The notes beneath the pieces are model-generated. The model saw only the letters and a program-made list of their open reading frames with translations, did not search any database and had not been told where the DNA came from. A program made the position numbers and the translations under genes. This document shows positions 1-11,669 of a stretch of DNA of 64,000 bases, in pieces; positions within the stretch are counted from its first letter, which is position 1, and each line of letters begins with the position of its first letter. Source of the stretch: Corticium candelabrum (Eukaryota > Porifera > Homoscleromorpha > Homosclerophorida > Plakinidae); assembly GCF_963422355.1 (NCBI RefSeq), contig NC_085102.1, positions 2,318,376 to 2,382,375 of the forward strand, read 5' to 3'.

Positions 1-290
1 CTTTCGACTGAGACAAAGTCCATCAGCCACCGTGGTCCAGGCACGGCCGTAGTGTGGCATGGGCTAGATCGAGTTATTACACCAGCATAGGTAGGCGTGG
101 TCATAATAATTGTGGACTGTAATTATGTGTGGGAACAAAAGCTGTATATATGCACCCCTTTTCAGTCGGAATATGTCACTGGTTATATGATGTGATTCAA
201 TTAAAAATTAATAAAAGTGGACGTGTCCATAAAAGTGGGCGTGTTATGTAGCATCGTAAACTTTAACTCCCATTTCTAGAGGTCACGCTA
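1..290. repeat. Dispersed repeat, also at about 18250-18490
   Basis: This stretch resembles about 18250-18490 in the same orientation. Shared blocks in the same order include 'gcgtggtcataa', a 'gtggactgtaa / gtgggctgtaa' pair, a 'ccttttc' block and 'gtccataaaagtgggcgtgt'. No coding potential is visible in either copy. The family is not identified; a non-autonomous element or an old segmental copy would both fit. It lies outside the inverted duplication on the left and inside the right arm. Confidence 0.55.
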
Positions 291-662
291 CATCCAGGTG
301 TTGTTGCAACTTCCGGTGCCCACACAACAGTTTAAGCTGCAGTCGGCGCTTCTGCGAGTACCAGGAAAGGCTCTAGGAGATCACACGAAAAATAGATCCT
401 GTGCAGAGCAGATACCCAGCAACCAGGCAAGGGGTTTAAACGTTTATTGGCTGCTCCTTATCCATTTGCCACTTGCCATTTTCCCATTGTTGTAATCATG
501 ATCTGTTTATGATAGTAAGACACTTTGACAGACCTTCATTTTTGCCTTAATTAATGGTGTACACATATATCATTTAACGTAAGAAAAATGATTAGATATA
601 TAGCTACATTACAGTGATTCTCAAATTTTAATTATTATACATACATACATACATACATACAT

Positions 663-727
<65 letters not shown>

Positions 728-1050
728 GTTTTGAAAACGCTTGTCACGTCTATTAGTTGTAAATACGTATTCTAGTTGGCATACTGCAGCTGCACACAAT
801 TGCGCTGTATCCGATGAAACAAATTGGTTATAGACAAACAGTTTGGAATTTTTATCTCTATATCTTCTATATTATTGAAAATAATAGAAGTTGCTAACAT
901 AACTAAAAGTAATACGTTACTGTGTTAGAGCGACTATATGCAATTTCTAATCAAATCAAATTTATAAAGTTTCAATAATATACTAAGCTAGATCACTTGC
1001 ATAAACTTGTCTGCCAGCAACAAACGCATTCTGTTCGAGCAAAGTTGTAA
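291..1050. other. Non-genic stretch with a TACA/AT microsatellite
   Basis: No convincing gene is seen. A compound simple repeat lies at about 637-722: a run of 'atac' units, then 'ac' units, then a long AT run. The rest is AT-rich sequence downstream (in the - sense) of the kinase pseudogene and may contain its former 3' untranslated region. Confidence 0.7.
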
Positions 1051-1051
1051 T

Positions 1052-4000
1052 CTACTTGTTGCTTAGAGATTTAAGTTGCAACATAACTTGATAAGAAAGT
1101 CTGTCTGATGGTCTGGGTGAGCAGCAGTTTCTTATAACCACTTCTAACGCTTGTGGACAATCTCGAGGAATTGCCGGTCCTTCGTTCGCAACTATGGCGT
1201 CGGTCACTTCATAATCGAAGCTGTATTGATCGAATGGAAGCTGTCTTGTCCAGATTTCCCACAACACAATTCCAAACTGCAAATACAAAATGCTAATATT
1301 ATTATTCATCTGTTTATATCTCTAATCTACAACACCTGTAAACGTCTACTGCGGTATCGTATGGCTGCCGAAGAGTCAATTCTGGTGCTCGCCATCTCAC
1401 AGTTCCAACACCTGCGAAAGATAAACCTCGGTTGGGAAGTAGAGAAATTTGTCGTGGATTTGAGAGATCTTGTTGTCTAATCTGTTGTTTATCGCTTCGC
1501 TTACCGTTACCGTTAACTGTCCTTCCTAAACCGAACTCAGCCACTTTAACAATCCAGTCTTTGCTTACCAGTAGATTATCGCTTTTCAGATCTCGATGTA
1601 TACGTGGCGGTTCCAACGTGTGAAGAAAATGCATACCTCTTGCTGAATCCATGGCAAATGATAGCTTACGCTCATAGTCGATGTCAATCGATAAATCGTG
1701 TATACATCCTTTAGAGATCCTCGCTCCATATATTCCATTACAAGAAATGGAACGCCTCTAGGTTGTGACTTTCCCGCACCAATGAAGAGAACGATATTCT
1801 TGTGTCTTACAGTTCTCATAAACGTTATTTCTATTTCAAAGTCTTCTATAGACTTGGGAAGACCGACGCCCAGCATCATTTTTACGGCTACAGTGATATT
1901 TCTGTATGAGGTTTTGTAAACGCTTCCAAACGTACCGTATCCAAGTAGTTCTTCTGAAGTCACCTCGTCTTCATCTATTTGCCATACTTCTGTTAAAACG
2001 CCTACTTCTTTTCGCAAAGCACGTTCGCTTAGGTTTTTTCTTTGGAGAAGAAAGAGATAAGCTGTTACGCCAGCGGAAGCTACAGCTACTACTAGAATGA
2101 TTCCTGCTCCTATTAAGAAGTAGGTAGGATATTGGAATGTAGAACCGGTGAAGCCAACGTAACATTGACAGGCGGTTCCCAGACTTCCGTTGCGGAAATA
2201 TGGTACACACTTGCCGTATTTGCAACGATTGACATCGCAGACGGTGCAGTCTAAAATTTTGCGGGCTCCAATGTTAACGGTCGATAGACCGTTTGGACAC
2301 TGGACACAATCTGGATCAGCGAATATCGTCTCTCTGTAATATCCTTGTTTGCAAAAATGACACGGTCGGTCAGAAATATTAGAGGAGGAATATCCAGCTG
2401 GACGTTTAACGGCTAGATAATTTATTTTTACGTTAGAAACGTCAAAAAATGACAAGAAAATATTTCAATAAAAAGATTTTAATAGTGATGTTTCTACGAT
2501 CAAGTTGTTTGAATATTTGTTGAATTCAGAAGGTGCAATAAGGTACCACATTTTGATGTGTACAATAAACATCCATGTTTCTAGTCTGTCGTTGATGTGA
2601 CTGTCACTTGTGTATAGTTGTTTTCCATATTTTACAGTGATTAATAGTTGACCTGGTGTTGAAGTTGCAGAATAATAGCATTCGAAAGCATTCGAGAGGT
2701 TAGGTCCTCTATTGTCAGCTATCACTTCAGACCATCTTTCTGTCTTAACATCAAACACCCAGAAATCACTTAGACATGATTCGGAAGCATCTTTACCACC
2801 GAATACATACATTTTAGACTGCATCATGACAGCTGCGTGATTAAAGCGTGCGCTAGGTCCAACAGAATACGCTATGTCTCTGCTAGCTTGTTTCCACTGC
2901 AAGTTTGGTTGAAGGTGCAGTATCCATGTTTCATTAAAAGCAGTATCATTTGAAGTGTTACAAGAAGTCTTTCCGCCAAAAACGATAGCAGTAGTTTCAT
3001 TGAGTGCAACGAACGACATAAAGTAGCGCAGTTTTAATGGAAAATTTGATATCAATAGCATTAGTTTATTTTCGACAGCATCATAGCTCCACACTTCCAT
3101 GTGTTGCTTGCCAATATTGCTGGTAAGTAGAATGAAATAGCAGCTACCGATCCAGCAACCACCGATCCAGCAGCTTTCTGCATCTCCACGATTACTTAAA
3201 TCTTTAGCAGAAATGGAATTGGAAATAGGTTTGTTCCACCACTGCATGCTCGTTAGATCTAAGCTCCACGTAACTGCACTCCATAAACTCTGATTATGTT
3301 TCTCTTCGATTTGTGGCGTTAATGTAATATAGGTGCCCTTGAAAGCATAAGTTGATTCTCTTTTATAAAGGTCTGGTACAAGGTCAGAACTTGTCAACCT
3401 TTTCCATATCCAAAGTTTGCGTTCGTAGATAAATTTCAAAATTACTGTTATCCCAGGAGGGATATTGACTGTAAAGACAAGGATTGTATTTTGATTTACA
3501 AAAATGCTAGACACTACTTCATATGGTTTCTCAAGAAGGCCGCCTACAACGTCTTCAATGATATAATCGTTACGTTTCAAATCGAAATTTAGTACCTTCT
3601 TATCAATAACGTTGAAAACAATAAAGCTACTGTTCTTCGCTGACAAAGCACAGCCAAATGATTTTTGTATTGAAGTGTCAGGAAATGGTCGCAAATGATA
3701 GGGAACTGAAATTGCATTTGTCCAAGATTGGTTTTCAAACTTCCACAACGTTTGTTTAGCCGGATCATAAAGAACGATGGTACTTGAATAGGAGGAAGCT
3801 ATAAACTTGACCCGAGTGCGTGACTGTTTTTGAATGTTTGATTTGATGTAAGTCCATTTGTATCTTTCAGTGCCGTCTTGATTTACGCATCGCACTTCGT
3901 ACATAGAACTACTAAAATCAAAGGAACGGAGCAAGACGAATGCAGACTGATTGAATCGGCAATTGTTTTGTTCCTGAAAAACGGCAACCGCAGCGACCTC

Positions 4001-4642
4001 TATGTCCCATGTGTCGAAGGCATCATCATCAAACCATAAAGGAGGACTCTCGTCTACGTCTACGTATATCTGCTGCCAGTTGAGCAAGACTGTATCAAAT
4101 ATCCAACCTTTGCTTACGTTGAAAATCTCTGGAAATGCGAGATGTTTTTGCTGCACAGCAATAATCTTGGTACAAAGTTGAATCAGGACAGGATTTGAGA
4201 AGAGCGGAGGGAAATCGCCATTATCCACGTTTTGCCACGAATTTGTTCTTACGGTGTACAACCAGTTTGCAAAAATACCCGGCTGGTTTTCAAAGTATGA
4301 AAACGGTTCATCCGTTCCTGAAATCAGTATATGTTGCATTTTTCGTTTTCCAACTTTGACGGTGTAAATAATTTGTCCAAACAAAATTGATAAAGGTTGA
4401 TTAATTTTCCAATTTTCGAACAATTGCCGTCCTCTTGTGTTAACATCAAAAGGAAAAGCGTTTCTAATACTAATTATTCTATTTTGAGTAGACGCTGTTG
4501 CATTCATCTCGGTATCTTGAGACCTTCGTTTTAGTTTCCTCAAGGCTTTGACTTGTCCAACCAATAGACATACAGAGATCATAAGAGCTGACATCCTCGT
4601 GGTTCTTATAGACATTTTCGTTGCACGACCATTCGTGGGCAT
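1052..4642 (-). pseudogene. Kelch-like receptor TKL kinase, disabled copy
   Basis: This is a paralogue of the intact gene at 19208-22792 and aligns with it along its whole length. It has a signal-peptide-like start, a Kelch-like ectodomain, a Cys-rich stalk (about 2400-2160), a membrane segment (about 2140-2045) and a TKL kinase domain. I start it at the ATG at 4642; the open frame upstream begins without an ATG. Four lesions are visible. A TGA at 2467-2465 replaces a Trp codon just before the stalk and cuts the ectodomain from the membrane and kinase parts. A one-base deletion near 1700 shifts the frame in the kinase N-lobe/C-lobe linker. The DFG Asp is Glu (VAEFGLGR). Near the C-terminus a conserved Trp is Cys and one codon is missing. 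The intron of the intact gene is retained at 1277-1335. If still transcribed, the first frame would encode a secreted ectodomain only. Pseudogene is the simplest reading. Confidence 0.85.
1277..1335 (-). other. Intron in the disabled kinase copy (59 bp)
   Basis: On the - strand it starts GTGTTGTAG and ends TTGTATTTGCAG. Removing it joins GTTTACAG to TTTGGA and restores the conserved kinase sequence DVYSFG. It sits at the same place and phase as the 54-bp intron of the intact gene. Unlike that one, this copy contains stop codons. Confidence 0.8.
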
Positions 4643-5287
4643 TTTGAAACACAAACTTGATGTCGATTACAGAGACCGTCAGATGTTCCAATAGAAGTTG
4701 AGAAATGCCTTTGCTTTGTGTGTATTCAGACACCAGTTTGTATATATGTATACCGTAATCCAATTGGATCAGTCAGAAAGCAATATCTGTTGAGATTTCG
4801 CTAGAGTACCTGTCGTCCAGAACTTGTCGACCGGTGGGAAATACAAACCGAATAATTAACCTCAGTTTTTATAGCAGCGTTTGGTATCTATAGAGACATC
4901 TATCGCAGCAATATAGAATGCGACAACCTTTATGATACTAATTGTTCTATACCTTTATTCGGGGTTGCCTAAAGTATGTCACAGTTCGACAGTCCGCTGC
5001 AGAAAGCGATACGCAGAAAAGCTGTTTTCAAAATGCTGTAATGACATGGCTACTTACACCTGTCGCAAACGTAATAAAGGCAAGACGATAGAATTATCTG
5101 CTATACCTGGGAAGATGAATGCAACCAAAAGTATAGTTACAATGCAATGTCAAAGAAATCAAATTAGAATATTGAGGCATAAGACATTGTTACGTGATTA
5201 GCTAATTTAATATTTTTACTATAGAGAAGAATGAGACCATTATTTTAATAGTATTATCAACCGCGCTGTTACTTTCAAGTATCGGAG
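4643..5287. other. Non-genic stretch 5' of the disabled kinase
   Basis: It probably contains the former promoter and 5' untranslated region of the - strand pseudogene, because 4643-4790 resembles the 5' leader of the intact paralogue in reverse orientation. An open frame on the + strand at 4932-5201 has no recognisable domain and I do not support it as a gene. Confidence 0.5.
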
Positions 5288-5560
5288 TCTGATCAAATTA
5301 AATGAAGAAATATTTTACATTGATCCCGAGCTGAGTAAATGCTGCTGCACTCGATTTCAAATCTTGACATTGTAATCGATATGTCCATAATTTTCTACTC
5401 GATTCTCATTGAGTGCCCAACTATTGAAATATTGCCACCCATTTGTATTAATACCTGAGTTAGCAAATTCGCTTCTTGCACGTTCCATTGCCAATTGAAA
5501 TGAAGTCTTGATGTTGATTTTGCTATCTTCAAATCTTTCAGCTTCTCTTTCGTGTTGCAC
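5288..5560 (-). pseudogene. Fragment of the Kelch-like receptor kinase, N-terminal part
   Basis: The - strand translation matches the first ectodomain segment of the intact kinase. Shared residues run through 'INTNGWQYFNSW' against 'INTRGWQIFDRW' and end in 'YNVKI' against 'YSVKI'. The next codon is TGA where the intact gene has GGA (Gly). After that the frame continues with residues matching QHLL(I)SG. Only about 90 codons remain, with no signal peptide and no kinase domain. It is a third member of the family in this window and lies just upstream of the larger pseudogene on the same strand. Confidence 0.7.
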
Positions 5561-5917
5561 TGATCTGAACGACTATCTGCACACTTTCAAAGTTTTACAG
5601 GTCAAGAGTTGACGCTTTATGTTCAAGGTTATCGTAAGCTCAGCGGTCAGTTTGCAAATTAGAAGAAATTAAACTGTTCATCAAACCTTTGATTATCTAG
5701 GTACGCAAATAGGATGATATAACCGCAATAAAACATTTGATCAAGCTGTTACTCAAATGTTGAATGTATAGCTTCCTTTGTACACGATTGGATTATCTAT
5801 ATAAAGAAACTTCTACAGAAACTCGTTGTTTTTGAAACATATTTGAGCTATTTGGGGCGTAATTATAAGCACGTTTCCATGTTGCCTGAAAATCCCTACA
5901 CAGGTGAGAGAGCATTG

Positions 5918-5962
<45 letters not shown>

Positions 5963-6489
5963 CTTAGAGAAAGAAGGGTCGGAATTAAATAGCATGAACG
6001 TGCTCTAAATGTCTTGTAATGGATTATCTCTTTTGTAACTGCAAGTGTGACGTCTACTATTAAAATAATTGAAACAGTACTCGGGCAATACACGAGTCTT
6101 TTATATTTATAGCTACATGATTGGAAGTTATTATACTATCGTGAAGTTGATATTGACACTGTGCTTTTATGAAGATTATATTTCTTTATATGTTTACTCT
6201 ACGTCTCCCACACCAATTAATCTCACGAAATTCCAAGTATCCTTATATTTACTAACACAACGTCTCTAACATCTTTCTAATTACGTAGCACACATTAAAG
6301 TTTGAACGTTCTTGCTCGAATTTGCTTATGTTAATTCTTGTTGCTACCCGTCTACTACAACCGCTGCAGTCAGGTCCAGCATCTTCAAGAGCTATTTCAT
6401 TCCTATCCTGGTCCACAGCATCTTCAAAACATATTTTTCCATACAAATCAGTAGTCTGCAGCTCTATTCCATCTTTGCACATGGTTCAA
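5561..6489. other. Non-genic stretch with an AT microsatellite
   Basis: No gene is supported. A TA dinucleotide run lies at about 5920-5960. Short open frames on both strands here show no domain and no homology to the rest of the window. Confidence 0.6.
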
Positions 6490-7300
6490 CAAGTACGTGT
6501 CTGCCTCCTGTTGACCAGACTTCTAGCTGATCTGACTGTTGCGAGTTCAACTTGTAACTTCTCCATGGACGCTTCTCTGACAACCCAAAGGAAGTCAACG
6601 ATATAGCTCGTCCTTAAATTCCCTTCTGCATACTCTTTATAAACGATTACTCTGCTGCCTTTTCGAGGAATTTTCTACTTTCTTTGTCACCATCTGCGAT
6701 ACAGGGTGGTAAAACGTCCGACCTGCATCTCAAAAAACCTTTTCCATTAATTTGCTTTGAGATGATGGAGCGGTGCAAAAATATTTTAAATAAATGCTTC
6801 TTCTGCGTACCCATTCTAGTACTTGTAAGACCGAAACTGTGGCCCGTGCTCCGTTGTTATTCCTATCGCTGAAACAGGTCCTACAAATATTCTACCACAT
6901 CTTTTGTCCAAGGTTCCTTGCATAATTTCATTTCAAGCCAACTTGAGCCCAGATCGGGAATCACGATAGCGTATATCTGATGAGATGGAGCCACTTGAAT
7001 TTCTTCAAAGGTTTCCAAATGAGACTTCTACCGTAGAGCTACTGCACACAGACTTGGTGCACTATAGCATGCACTGGTCCACCAAAGTTTCTGCTTGAAA
7101 GGCACGGCCAGCAATTTCTCACCATCCGTTTGATTTGAATATCGATTCCCCTGTCACCATGCAATCTCTCTTCAACATTCTTTTAGACAAACCACTTCCA
7201 AAAATGGCACCAAGTTGTAGTACTCTATCATGCAAGGACTTTGATATAACCACATTACTAAATGATATATTGATTTGGACGATTTTGCGTATTAATTGGC
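6490..7300. other. Degenerate unidentified sequence shared with 24470-26110
   Basis: This block and its inverted partner share stretches that look like decayed coding sequence. An example is a peptide beginning ASMEKLQVELATV on the - strand here and ASMNKPQVELAAV on the + strand at about 26020. Neither copy has a long open frame and I do not recognise the family. It could be an old gene or a transposon internal region duplicated with the arms. Confidence 0.4.
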
Positions 7301-7859
7301 AATTTGATACTTACTTATAGATACTGCAAAGACGAAGACAGTATTACGAGATTGTCAAATTCAATTTCTTATCAGACTACCCCTATTGTAGCATTAAAAA
7401 TAAATTTTAACGGTTTTGCAAAAAGTGCTGTGAAATACTTCTAAATATTATGTATTTTACAGCTTTTACATTTTATGGCTCAAGTTGTGTTGGATCAGTC
7501 ATTCTAGATAATACCAATAATTGATATGAATAAGTCTCTTCTTTAATTAAATGTATTAACGTATGTACCAATCAAAAGGATTGTCGTATTTTAATATAAT
7601 GTGGAAAGCAATGAAATTTAGAATCTAAGTTTTTCAGTAAAGTAAATTATTCAATTTTGTTGATTGATTTTCCTATTTGTGTAGCAGTGGCAGGCAAGTC
7701 TTCTCATTAGTCGGCAACAATGTTTTTATAGGTAGCTTAGTTTGCACTTATTTACCTTTAGTTTAAATACCCGTCTTCTAGCAAGAGGGTGGTTAATCAC
7801 CCGAGAATGCTAAATCACGGAAGCAGAGTAATTGAGAAGCCAGGAACGCACAGCTATGT
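7301..7859. other. Non-genic part of the left arm
   Basis: No gene is seen. The portion 7680-7850 matches 23620-23850 in inverted orientation. It directly abuts kinase sequence at about 7860, marking a deletion junction relative to the right arm. Confidence 0.6.
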
Positions 7860-9170
7860 TGTTTTTTCAAACTTCTACAAAGTTTGTTTATGTGGAATAT
7901 ATAGAGCAATGATGCCTGAATAAGATGCAGATAACACGATCCTAAAACGAAAAATAGCTGTATGTTAGAATTGATGTGAATCCATGCACTTGTATCTTTC
8001 CATGCTCTGTCGATTTACACATCGCACTTCGTGCATTGTGATGCCAGAAGAGAACAAAATCTAAAACGAAAGCAGACTGATTGCATTGGCATTTAGTTTG
8101 TGATTGAAAAACAGCAACAGCATCAACGTAAGCAAGTCTGTATCGAATATCCACGCTTTGCTAGAGTTAGAGAATGTTTGAAAGTAACGGTCGACTTCCA
8201 AAGCAATACTCTTAGAGCGAAGTCAGAGGCGGATACAGGGCACCCTTTCCGGAGGGCAACCGGACAGGTATTGCCTATCCCGGATGATCCATCACAGACC
8301 AGACCAAGTCATGCGGTGGCTGTAATCACCTGAATAAGTCGTCACCTCTCTCTCCCTCAGTGAGTCAGCTGTCCCGGTTGGTTCCTCACAGACCAGAACA
8401 TGGTATTGGTATTCACTACATATACTTAATTAAGGTCCTTCTACAACTGAAGTAGAACAATTGCATTCAGATATGCAAAGAGTCAAATTGCAGTTTTTAG
8501 CTCAAGCCTAGTATTGCACTGCATGGAGAGCACGTGTCCTAGGTGTCCCATCCTGTATCGCCCCTGAAATTTGAATCGTGAGACGAGAAGAGTGCAATGG
8601 AGGGAAATCTCGTTATCCATGTTCTGCGAAAAGTTGGTGTCTATATACTTTTACAACAAGTTTGCAGAATCGCCCGCGTAGTGTCCTAAGTGTGAATCGA
8701 TGTCAAGTTGCTCCTGAAATCAGTAAATGCTGCCGCTTTCGGTTTCCAATCTTAACGCTGTAATTGGACTTACCGTAATTGTTCTCTTATAGTTAATGTC
8801 TTTTCCATCTGTCGAAAATTTACAATCCTCTTGTATTAATATGACATTGATAGAAAAAATTGTTATTAATCTCATTTTCAGCATATGCCTTCGCTGTTAA
8901 CTCGCTATTGTATGATCATTTACTTCATTTTTCAGCTTTGGACTTGCAGCACCGATACACATAATCTGATCATAATGATCAAAGCGGACATTGTTCTGAT
9001 TCGTATAGATACATGCTTGGCACGGCAATTCCTCGGCATTTTGAACACGCAAACTTGATGTCAATTCCAGAGGCAATCGGATGCTCCTGTACAAGTTAAG
9101 AAATTGCCCTGCTTTGTGGATTCCGATATCTTTACGGCGATTTGTCTTTACTCGATCAATCTGAAATAAT
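7860..9170 (-). pseudogene. 5' third of a Kelch-like receptor kinase, left-arm relic
   Basis: Read on the - strand it corresponds to the 5' leader and roughly the first 300 codons of the intact kinase at 19080-20130. The clearest peptide is VAVFQSQTKCQCNQSAFVL at about 8050-8110. The leader and signal-peptide region match at 8930-9170. About 350 bp (about 8221-8570) without counterpart in the intact gene interrupt it. No continuous reading frame survives. The copy stops at about 7860, where it is fused to sequence lying 3' of the intact gene (about 23620), so a deletion of about 3.5 kb removed the remainder. It is the inverted-duplication counterpart of the intact gene. Confidence 0.8.
8221..8570. 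mobile_element. Insertion of about 350 bp inside the kinase relic
   Basis: This segment has no counterpart in the intact kinase, while sequence on both sides aligns to adjacent positions of it. It contains an internal direct repeat, 'cacagaccagac / cacagaccagaa', and no open frame. A short non-autonomous element such as a SINE is likely, but I cannot place it in a family and see no clear target-site duplication. Confidence 0.4.
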
Positions 9171-11399
9171 TATAAGTTGAGATTTCAAGCGCTGTATCTG
9201 TTGTCTACAGCTCCTTCGAGGACGAGAAATGACAGACAATAATAGTTAGCTTTGATATCAATATGGAAAGTGCAAATTTTATGAAACTTGATTGTTTGTA
9301 TCTTAAGTCGGGGCCTAGTAATAGAAACATGTCAACACTCTGTTAAAGAAAGTGATTGGTAGAAATAGCCGAATTCGCAATGTTCCAATTTCTTTTCACG
9401 CAACTGTTATAACTTTGTTAATTAATTAAGGTAAAATTAACTGGAGCTTGATAATTAATTAACGTGAAGAGCGTGAGGAGGGGCTGGACACATTGACTTG
9501 CAAGTTGGATTGTTGACAACTGGAACCCTAATTAATTAACATCACCGATAGCAATGAGCGCATGGGCTGCTTAATAACTAATTAAAATTCCAATTGGCCG
9601 GTTGTCCCCAGCTCATGAGGATCTCGGTTAATTAGCGTGCAAGTTGATGTGATGATGACAGTCTTTGCATGGTTTCAAGAAGTACGTTTATCGAACAGCT
9701 GTTGGATGACGTCGACCATAGGATCACGGGGCCACTGCGACCGTGTCCCCCCAATCAGCAGCCTATAGATGGTCACTATATACAAAATTGGTCATTCTGA
9801 AATCGAGCTACAAGTGCATGGAAGAAAACGAGAAGCTCCAATAGACTGCAAAGCTCGCAAGCATACGCCCTGGGTACACGAGGCTACACACGCGCAAACA
9901 AATGGCTGATGGGGACAAGTGTGTACACTGACAGCGTTCGGTATGGTTTCAGTTACCTGACTAGTTTATTATAGCTAGGTCATGTGCGACACTCGGTCGA
10001 CGGAGTCTAGATTCCTTGAATGCTGTTACCACGCATTGAAGTTTACCTGGATGACATTCCTACGCCTCTGTCGTGTCGACGACTATCTCACGTGCGAGTT
10101 CGAGCATCAAGGTTAATTATGTTGCGTTTGCGATTACTGTGATTTTCTTTTATTTTTTATTGACTTTGTTTCTGGGTTAAAATTTGTGTTGCTTTTCTGC
10201 CCGCTTTGTTTATTTATGTTTGTTCGTTAAACAGTTTGTATCGTTTTCAAAAGTTCCAACAGCATTCAACAATAGGATATCATACTGTTAATTGATAACA
10301 ATCCAGTCATATAATGTACCAATGCTTTATTACTTTCATGTTGTTTTTAGGAGTACATGTATATGCAAAATAAGGCAATTTTTATTAACAGGTTTTAGAT
10401 CTGTTTTTTAAATTAATAGTATAATTCTAATATCGTAAATAAATAAAAAATAAATAAGTACATGTTTTTAACGTGCTACTGTCAGTGCTGTCAAAATATT
10501 AGTTTCAATTGTAGCAGTTACTTTCTACGATCAAATATACGTTTGCTGTATACGGCATTGATGCCAGATTAGTGATTAATCAATTCTGATCAATACAGAG
10601 TTTTGATAAAATAATTTCTTATTTAAAACAATACTATAGATATACACTGCACAGTAAGAAAGATGTTATCTACATCCATCAGTCGCATGACGATGAATAT
10701 TACAAACACATGCACTACATCAGCAAAGTGCTGATAGGATGCTAAACATCTGATTGATCCAAAACATAATACTTGTACGTATCTTTAAAATTAGAAAATG
10801 TTAAATTTAGCATTGGCGCCTCACGCGCACGATTGTTAATGCATATGATCGTAATATCTCTTCATCAGTTTCTGCAAAACTTGCACACAGTTGCTGAAAT
10901 ATGTTCGATAAAGGAAATCGAGCTGCAAAGCTAATTACTAAGTAATTGATATTGATTTGTATAAACATAACATAAATCATTTTAGTAAATTGTGTTTGAT
11001 AACTATCTACATATTCTGCAAATTGCAAGCCGACAGATGCACTACACTTCGAGATGTACACGTACGCATTGTGAATTTCCAATTTGATCTAATGAGATGA
11101 AGGACGTTACAAGTAGACACGCCCATTTGCGCTGTACTATTCTTTTTTCGTCGGCTTGCTCTGCTTTTTGAGATCGTACGGCAGAAATTTACGTGAAAGG
11201 ACGACGACCCTAACCTCTGCACGCAGTCAAGACGTTGCGCGACGTTCGCGAAACGTTTTTGTACGTCACAACTAAACAAGCCACGCCCAAAACGCAAAGT
11301 ATGTTTACAAACGACGACGTCTCCAATATTTGCCTACGCTCCTAGTCTACTACAGCACTGCAGAAATAAGCGATACTGAAAGGCCAACAAGTCAAATCG
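9171..11399. other. Non-genic part of the left arm
   Basis: No gene is supported. Patches align in reverse complement with 16750-19020, for example the block around 'acaagtgtgtac' near 9920 and the block around 10640-10770. Short open frames at 10807-11297 are not conserved between the arms as protein and look spurious. Confidence 0.6.
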
Positions 11400-11479
11400 A
11401 TCGAAAGCGATCACTTCATAACCCACAAGTGTCAGTTCTTGACACCCCAATAAGACGAACGCACCTCCCACGGTTGGTT
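11400..11479 (+). promoter_or_regulatory. Upstream control region of U2 snRNA copy 1
   Basis: The 80 bases upstream are strongly conserved between the two inverted U2 copies even though the surrounding arms have drifted. The best block, around 11411-11436 ('tcacttcat(a/c)acccacaag'), lies 45-70 bases before the RNA start, where the proximal sequence element of snRNA genes normally lies. A second block, 'gcacctcccacggttggtt', runs up to the start. The assignment rests on position and conservation only. Confidence 0.55.
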
Positions 11480-11669
11480 ATCGCTTCTCGGCCTTTTGGC
11501 TAAGATCAAGTGTAGTATCTGTTCTTCTCAGTTTAATCTCTGAGACGCCGGGCATAGCTCGGCTCCAAGATTAACTCAATCTTTGGAAATTGGGACAGGG
11601 ATGACGGCTTGCTGCGCCCTTCCCGCGCATTGTCCCAGTATTGCACTACTTCTGGGTTCAGTGCATCCC
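11480..11669 (+). ncRNA. U2: U2 spliceosomal snRNA, copy 1
   Basis: The first 47 bases match the near-invariant 5' end of metazoan U2, including ATCGCTTCTCGGCC and the branch-site recognition stretch GTGTAGTATCTG with intact GTAGTA. A stem follows (ctcag...ctgag), then an Sm-like 'aatctttgg' at about 11577-11587 and a terminal stem-loop resembling U2 stem IV that ends near 'gtgcatccc'. The length of about 190 nt fits U2. The RNA pairs with the intron branch point in the U2 snRNP. The conserved upstream region supports an active gene. Confidence 0.93.

Noticed and set aside
1052..4642. Reading the kinase copy as a real gene with extra introns removing the lesions
   Set aside because: The intact paralogue has continuous exon at both the TGA and the frameshift, no good splice sites flank them, and the DFG Asp is also changed.
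4932..5201. 89-codon + strand frame
   Set aside because: No domain, no paralogue in the window, and it lies in the probable promoter region of the - strand kinase copy.
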